A stretch of 64,000 bases of DNA from Saccharina japonica (lineage: Eukaryota > Sar > Phaeophyceae > Laminariales > Laminariaceae): positions 643,300 to 707,299 of the forward strand of contig MEHQ01000337.1 in assembly GCA_008828725.1 (NCBI GenBank), in the 5' to 3' direction. The notes below the pieces were generated by a model, which was given only the letters and a program-made list of their open reading frames with translations, did not search any database and was not told where the DNA came from. This document shows, piece by piece, positions 60,205-64,000 of this stretch (its first letter is position 1; every line of letters begins with the position of its first letter). The position numbers were made by a program, and so were the translations under genes.

Positions 60205-61040
60205 CCGTACACGCCTCGTAATCGTGAAGGTTTGAGTGCCATTGCCCGTGATCCCCCTTGAAGGAGACCACCGCTACGGAGCAATACCACCATATAGGGG
60301 CGGCGGCTTATTTTCTGAGCTCCTACTCATACGAGTGAGCTCAATATCTCACCCGAATTACGACTTCGAAGAACGTTTGCCCCGCTCAACCCGGGCAATA
60401 CTTGTAGGACCTACATATACCAGTAATCCAAATATTAATGTACGTGCAAAATTGTCCGTCTTACCCGGTAGTTACTCACTTGAGAAGCTCAGCCGGACAT
60501 AATTTTTTGCCTCAGAAGGCAAAAGTTAACTGCAGCCCCTATATGGTATACCGTGGGATGAGTCTACGCCCTTCTGCATAGATTGTGCGCCCCGGGAAAG
60601 CTCGGCGGGACTGCTCCATTTTGGATTTAGCATATATACAGCGTTCTGGCTTTGTTTTTCAAGTCTTGTATTGTAGTGAAAATGGGCCGCTTTTTACACC
60701 TCTTTCTTGTCTTTTGTGAAAATGGATCTCTAAAATCTTGCATAAAGAACGGCCTCATCCCTCTTTTGCTTCCCCCCCCCTTGCATCATATCATCTTATC
60801 CCTCTTTTGCGTCTTCCTTTTTTATCTCGTCTTATCCCTTCCACTTTTGCTTTCGCCTCACATCTTGTTTGCGTTTGTGTTCGCTATGTTTTTTGTTTTT
60901 GTTTCCTTTGCCCGCCTTCTGCCCTTTGCGGCTTGTGGCCTGCTTTTGTTTCCCGCCCCCCGGCAGGGTCAAGCGGATCGGGTTTTCTACGAGACCTTGC
61001 TCAAGCAGAAGCCCGAGAGGTGAGGAGGCGTCCTGTAGTT
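60205..61040. other. No supported gene
   Basis: Contains GAGCTCCTACTCATACGAGT, GAGCTC and AGTTACTCACTTGAGAAGCT (GACG-1-like interior pieces). A T/C-rich tract (60740-60960) gives two overlapping 115-123-codon hydrophobic frames; these follow base composition rather than a membrane-protein design I can recognise. Confidence 0.35.
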
Positions 61041-61046
61041 AGGGGG

Positions 61047-61390
61047 GGGGGGGTACCCAGGTACTCATGTCATGCATGGCTGTAGGCGTATGGCCATAGG
61101 CCCTCGCATCCCTACAATGCCGGGACGGAGCACGTTGGGTTTTCACCAACCAGGCAGACATTGCTAGCACCAAACGCGAAGCGCCGTGAGGTGTTCGGCG
61201 AGTTGCATGGAGGGTGAGCTGCATCCTACTAAGAACCGCTTGTGAGGCGGGCTGTGGGGGGCGTGTACTCATGTTATGTACCCTGGTATGGCCATAGTGG
61301 TGTGACCATAGTTAGATGGGGGTGTACTCAATATTCATGCATGGCCGTAGTCAAATGTCCATAGACAGTTCGATGGGGGGGGGGTGGCTT
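61047..61390 (-). mobile_element. Array of three RTC 3' tails joined by G/C runs
   Basis: Read on the plus strand: G-run, GTACTCATGTCATGCATGGC, ... AATGCCGGGACGGAGCACGT, ... ; then GTGGGGGGCGTGTACTCATG, TTATGTACCC; then GGGGGTGTACTCAATATTCA, TGCATGGCCG; ending at another G-run (61375-61387). Each later tail is shorter. Confidence 0.75.
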
Positions 61391-61514
61391 TACCCCACCG
61401 ATTAGTTATTATATCTATTAACAGGATAAAGTATCTAAACGTAGAACTTTGGCGTGGCCCACGTGTGGCTCCAGTATTACGAGAAGAAAATTAGCCGCCT
61501 TTACCGCACCTATA

Positions 61515-61597
61515 TATCACTCTGTCCCTAAATATAACCACCTTTTGTGCATTACTATTCAACGAAAATGGTGCTTATATTTAGGGACAGACTGGTA
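61515..61597. mobile_element. TA-2 MITE, intact
   Basis: TATCACTCTGTCCCTAAATA at left, TATTTAGGGACAGACTGGTA at right; arms of about 28 bp nearly perfect. Confidence 0.85.
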
Positions 61598-61920
61598 TGA
61601 ATTTAAATCTAGAATGGAAGATGGAATTCGGGGAATCTGGTGTGGCGTACACGTGCGACTTCAGTATTATTCCGAGGGAAAAATAAAATCGAAAACTGCA
61701 AAAATGAGGAGGCGTTCTGGCGCGTGTTTGCCTTATAAGGGTGACTCCTAATTGTTTGTGAGGCTCCTCATTTGAGTATTGTATAGCGAGCTCTCCATTT
61801 CACCCAGAAGCTGCCTAAACATAGGCCAATATGAGAACAGCCTTTGGGCTAGGTACCTGTATATAAAGATCTAACTACGATCGCGTTTGGCCTGGTTGGT
61901 GCTGCTTTCCCCGGTTATTT

Positions 61921-61982
61921 CCTTGTTGTTGTTGTTGTTGTTATTGTTGTTGTGGTTGTCGTCGTTATTGTTGTTGTCCATC
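61921..61982. repeat. (GTT)n microsatellite
   Basis: TTGTTGTTGTTGTTGTTATT with GTC interruptions. Confidence 0.85.
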
Positions 61983-62301
61983 TCCCCTTAGCTTATTGCC
62001 ATATTCGTTTCCCGTGCTCACGAAACTGCACCCTGTATCGGTCCCACCTTAATGTTCATACCTGTATCGGTCCCACCTTTGGCTGCGTTGCGTGTGCGCG
62101 CGGTATAAAAAAGCCACATGGCGCAGGACTGGTGCCTAGCATACGGCGTGTGCGGGGCAGCGGAGGCCGAGTTGCTGTACAAGACAGTGTGCAAGAGGAA
62201 GGGCGTGCAGCCGGGTTCGAGTGCGCCGCCGCTCGCCACCTCTCCCACCAACAAGGTACACAATTCTCCACCGTACGGTAGTTTTGGCGGTACAGATCAT
62301 G

Positions 62302-62444
62302 TATTACAGGTGACCATAGTAAATATCATATAATAGGACCTACGGCACCCACAAAAACCTACCTGGTACATATATATATTTTACCTCTTTTTTCTCGCAA
62401 TATTTGGTCCTATTTACTAGTGTTTACTGTGGTCCCCCGTGATA
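62302..62444. mobile_element. TA-1 MITE with TACCTGGTA scar
   Basis: TATTACAGGTGACCATAGTA at left, CTGTGGTCCCCCGTGA, TA at right. TACCTGGTA at 62360-62368 sits in AAAAACC(TA)...TATATTT. A second expansion (TCATATAATA, 62322-62335) occurs after GTAAATA. Confidence 0.8.
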
Positions 62445-62703
62445 CTTTGCATACACTTAAGGTACTCTTACCTACCTTGCACCTGGAACAATAGTATGCC
62501 TACACTAAGGTACTCTGACGCACTTTGCACCTGGAATTTTCACTGTAGTGTTGGAGGTACACACTTCAGTACAATATACTATGCATAAACTGGTTCATAT
62601 TTCGGAGGTCCTTTACGAGGCCGTGTGCAAGAGGGACGGCGTGCAGCCGGGGGCCGAGTGCGCCGCCGCTCGCCACCTCACGTTCCAGTAAGGTACACAT
62701 TCT

Positions 62704-63594
62704 GACGCATGCTATGTACGGTAGAGGTGTACCGTGTTTTTTTGCTGAGGGTGGTCATTTGGGGAGATCTATACTCGTAGTAGTAAATGCCCATATTAAC
62801 GAGTATAAAATAATTTCAATTTGGGAAAAATACAATTCAAATTCGCTTTTCATTGGTCAACACACGCATCAGCAACAAAGATTAGGACCTTGGGGTATAA
62901 TCTTGGGTGGTGGTGCGGGTTCTGACCAATGAAAAGCGGATTTGATTTTTTTTTTCCAAATTGAATTTGTTTTTTCTTCGTTAAAACGGGCCCTCAGTAA
63001 AAACTGATTTTGGGGGGAAATTAAAGTGCTATACGCTCTTATACCCGACGAACAATCCCATATAGCCTAAAAAGTATACTCGTACTCATATTTTTTCTGC
63101 ATCACAAGAGCGAAAGGAGAAAAATAAGAGTGCTATACGCTCGTATATGTGATAAGACGGGATGAGACACAGAGTATCCCCTTGCAGGTTTGTCTAATAT
63201 GCATCCTTGGCGTTACTCACTTTCCGTACGTAGAGTCAAGCGTAGAAGAGAAGCAGCTTTATTAATCCCCGAGCCAGATGGCATCTGCCTCGGGACGGGC
63301 TTCACACATGGCCCTCAGATTTGATAAATACCCCGAATACGAATGCCATCCAAGTTATACGAAAACGGACCAATTGCCTATACAGGGGTAATTACCGGCC
63401 TTCCTAGTCCATACCATTACATATACCCGATGAAAAATCCCATATAGCCTACGTAAGAAGTATGTGAATATTTTTTTTTCGTCACAAGAGTGAAATTCCG
63501 ACAATTTTGGGTTAAGGAGCACAGTCATTCAGAAAACGTTTAAGCCAAAAAAAGGTACAATACCTCTATCGTACCATGCGTCTTCCACTATACG
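62704..63594 (-). mobile_element. GACG-1 element, expanded, with FB-1 inside
   Basis: GACGCATGCTATGTACGGTA, GAGGTGTACC at left; GGGTTAAGGAGCACAGTCAT, GAAAACGTTTAAGCC and CCTCTATCGTACCATGCGTC at right. FB-1 occupies 62788-62997 and an R17-like piece (GTAGAAGAGAAGCAGCTTTA) lies near 63243. TATGTA at 62712 replaces the TA of the reference end. Confidence 0.65.
62788..62997. mobile_element. FB-1 long-hairpin element, copy 2
   Basis: GCCCATATTAACGAGTATAA, TTCATTGGTCAACACACGCA at left and GTTCTGACCAATGAAAAGCG, TCGTTAAAACGGGCCC at right. The loop differs from copy 1. Confidence 0.8.
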
Positions 63595-63721
63595 CGAGTT
63601 TTGGAGAGTAAGTATCATGTACCAGGCATGCCAATAGGCAAACACTCGAAAGGTACTTGATTATTCTATTGCTGCACGCTAGTTTTCGAGGGAGATGTCT
63701 CACACAATGCATACCAGGTAC

Positions 63722-63876
63722 ATTTTTTTCCTTTTTTTTATTTTCCCATCCCATTTATTATCTTCGCCCTTCCATTCTCTCTCCTCCCTATTAATAGTCG
63801 TACCTCAGATCCGGGGTAACAAAAAGTAGGCTCCTCTCCCTCCCCCCCCACTGCGGTTCTTGCCTTCCATTTTTAT
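63722..63876 (-). mobile_element. SINE-1, 5'-truncated, with TATTAATA scar
   Basis: On the plus strand CCCATCCCATTTATTATCTT, CTCCTCCCTATTAATAGTCG, TACCTCAGATCCGGGGTAAC, GCGGTTCTTGCCTTCCATTT. Other copies read CTCCCTAGTCGTAACTCAG, so TTAATA is inserted at a TA. Confidence 0.85.
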
Positions 63877-63895
63877 CTAACATGGTACAAACCAT

Positions 63896-63977
63896 TGTTA
63901 TGGGAGACCACAGTAAAAAGGGCCAAATATTGTTGTGTGTACCGTACGTAGGTCTTATTTTCTGTGGTCCACCGTAA
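63896..63977. mobile_element. TA-1 MITE, internally deleted
   Basis: TTATGGGAGACCACAGTAAA at left, TTTCTGTGGTCCACCGTAAA at right; the AGTAAAAA..GGTTTTT centre is missing. TACGTA (63943-63948) stands where other copies have CCGTAGG. Confidence 0.75.
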
Positions 63978-64000
63978 ATGTGGCTGATTTGAACGGAGGA

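Noticed and set aside
60738-61085. Hydrophobic 115-123-codon frames as membrane proteins
   Set aside because: They lie in a T/C-rich tract and run into an RTC tail; hydrophobicity reflects base composition.

Overview
This window looks like a gene-poor, repeat-saturated piece of a eukaryotic nuclear genome, probably from an alga or another protist. The lineage is an inference that I cannot settle from the sequence. The support is: tRNA-derived SINEs with a B box and an A-rich tail, a non-LTR (LINE-type) reverse transcriptase pseudogene, dozens of short inverted-repeat elements, long microsatellites, TTAGGG-like tracts and two satellite arrays. There are no operons, no ribosome-binding-site-led gene series and no rRNA or convincing tRNA gene. 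I found no confident host protein gene; most open frames are chance frames or lie inside repeats.

Working names used below. TA-1: MITE with ends TTACGGGGGACC, flanked by TA. TA-2: MITE with ends CCACTCTGTCC, flanked by TA. TA-3: relative with GGCTCTGGCC ends. PB-1: about 88 bp MITE with ends CCCCTTAAGAACTG, flanked by TTAA (piggyBac-like). HAT-1: foldback with CAGGG ends and an 8-bp target duplication (hAT-like). FB-1: hairpin element with GGTCAACACACGCA arms. GACG-1, TIR-7 and GGGC-1: three other families with terminal inverted repeats. SINE-1: tRNA-derived SINE. RTC: reverse-transcriptase element whose 3' ends run into poly-C. R8, R9, R14, R17, R18: unclassified dispersed repeats.

Layout. 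0-7 kb: TA-3 cluster, TA-1, TIR-7, GATC minisatellite, SINE-1, FB-1 and a nine-unit satellite seeded by PB-1. 7-20 kb: foldbacks, SINE-1/TA-1 nests, a 1-kb R9 copy, a GC-rich codon-periodic tract (13.9-14.9 kb) and a 1.2-kb element with long inverted ends (15.5-16.7 kb). 20-26 kb: mostly single-copy-looking DNA with a few elements. 26.7-30.2 kb: the RTC reverse-transcriptase pseudogene inside inverted repeats. 30-36 kb: clustered TA-1, TA-2, PB-1. 36.2-41 kb: a 1.9-kb direct duplication whose left edge is a hAT-like foldback. 41-46 kb: tandem RTC tails, palindromic minisatellites, a triplicated SINE body. 49-52.3 kb: an 18-unit, about 122-bp satellite. 53-58 kb: SINE-1, two tandem R9 copies and a 0.75-kb palindrome with decayed coding sequence. 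58-64 kb: GACG-1 elements, RTC tails, TA-1/TA-2, FB-1 and SINE-1.

The most interesting signal is not a gene. Very short TA-flanked insertions (TACCWGGTA, TATTAATA, TACGAGTA, TACTGCTGTA) are scattered through the window and can be seen interrupting aligned copies of other repeats exactly at TA. The first two are what cut-and-paste excision with 3-nt 3' overhangs would leave from TA-2 (ends CCA) and TA-1 (ends TTA). The window therefore appears to record many past transposon excisions as small scars.
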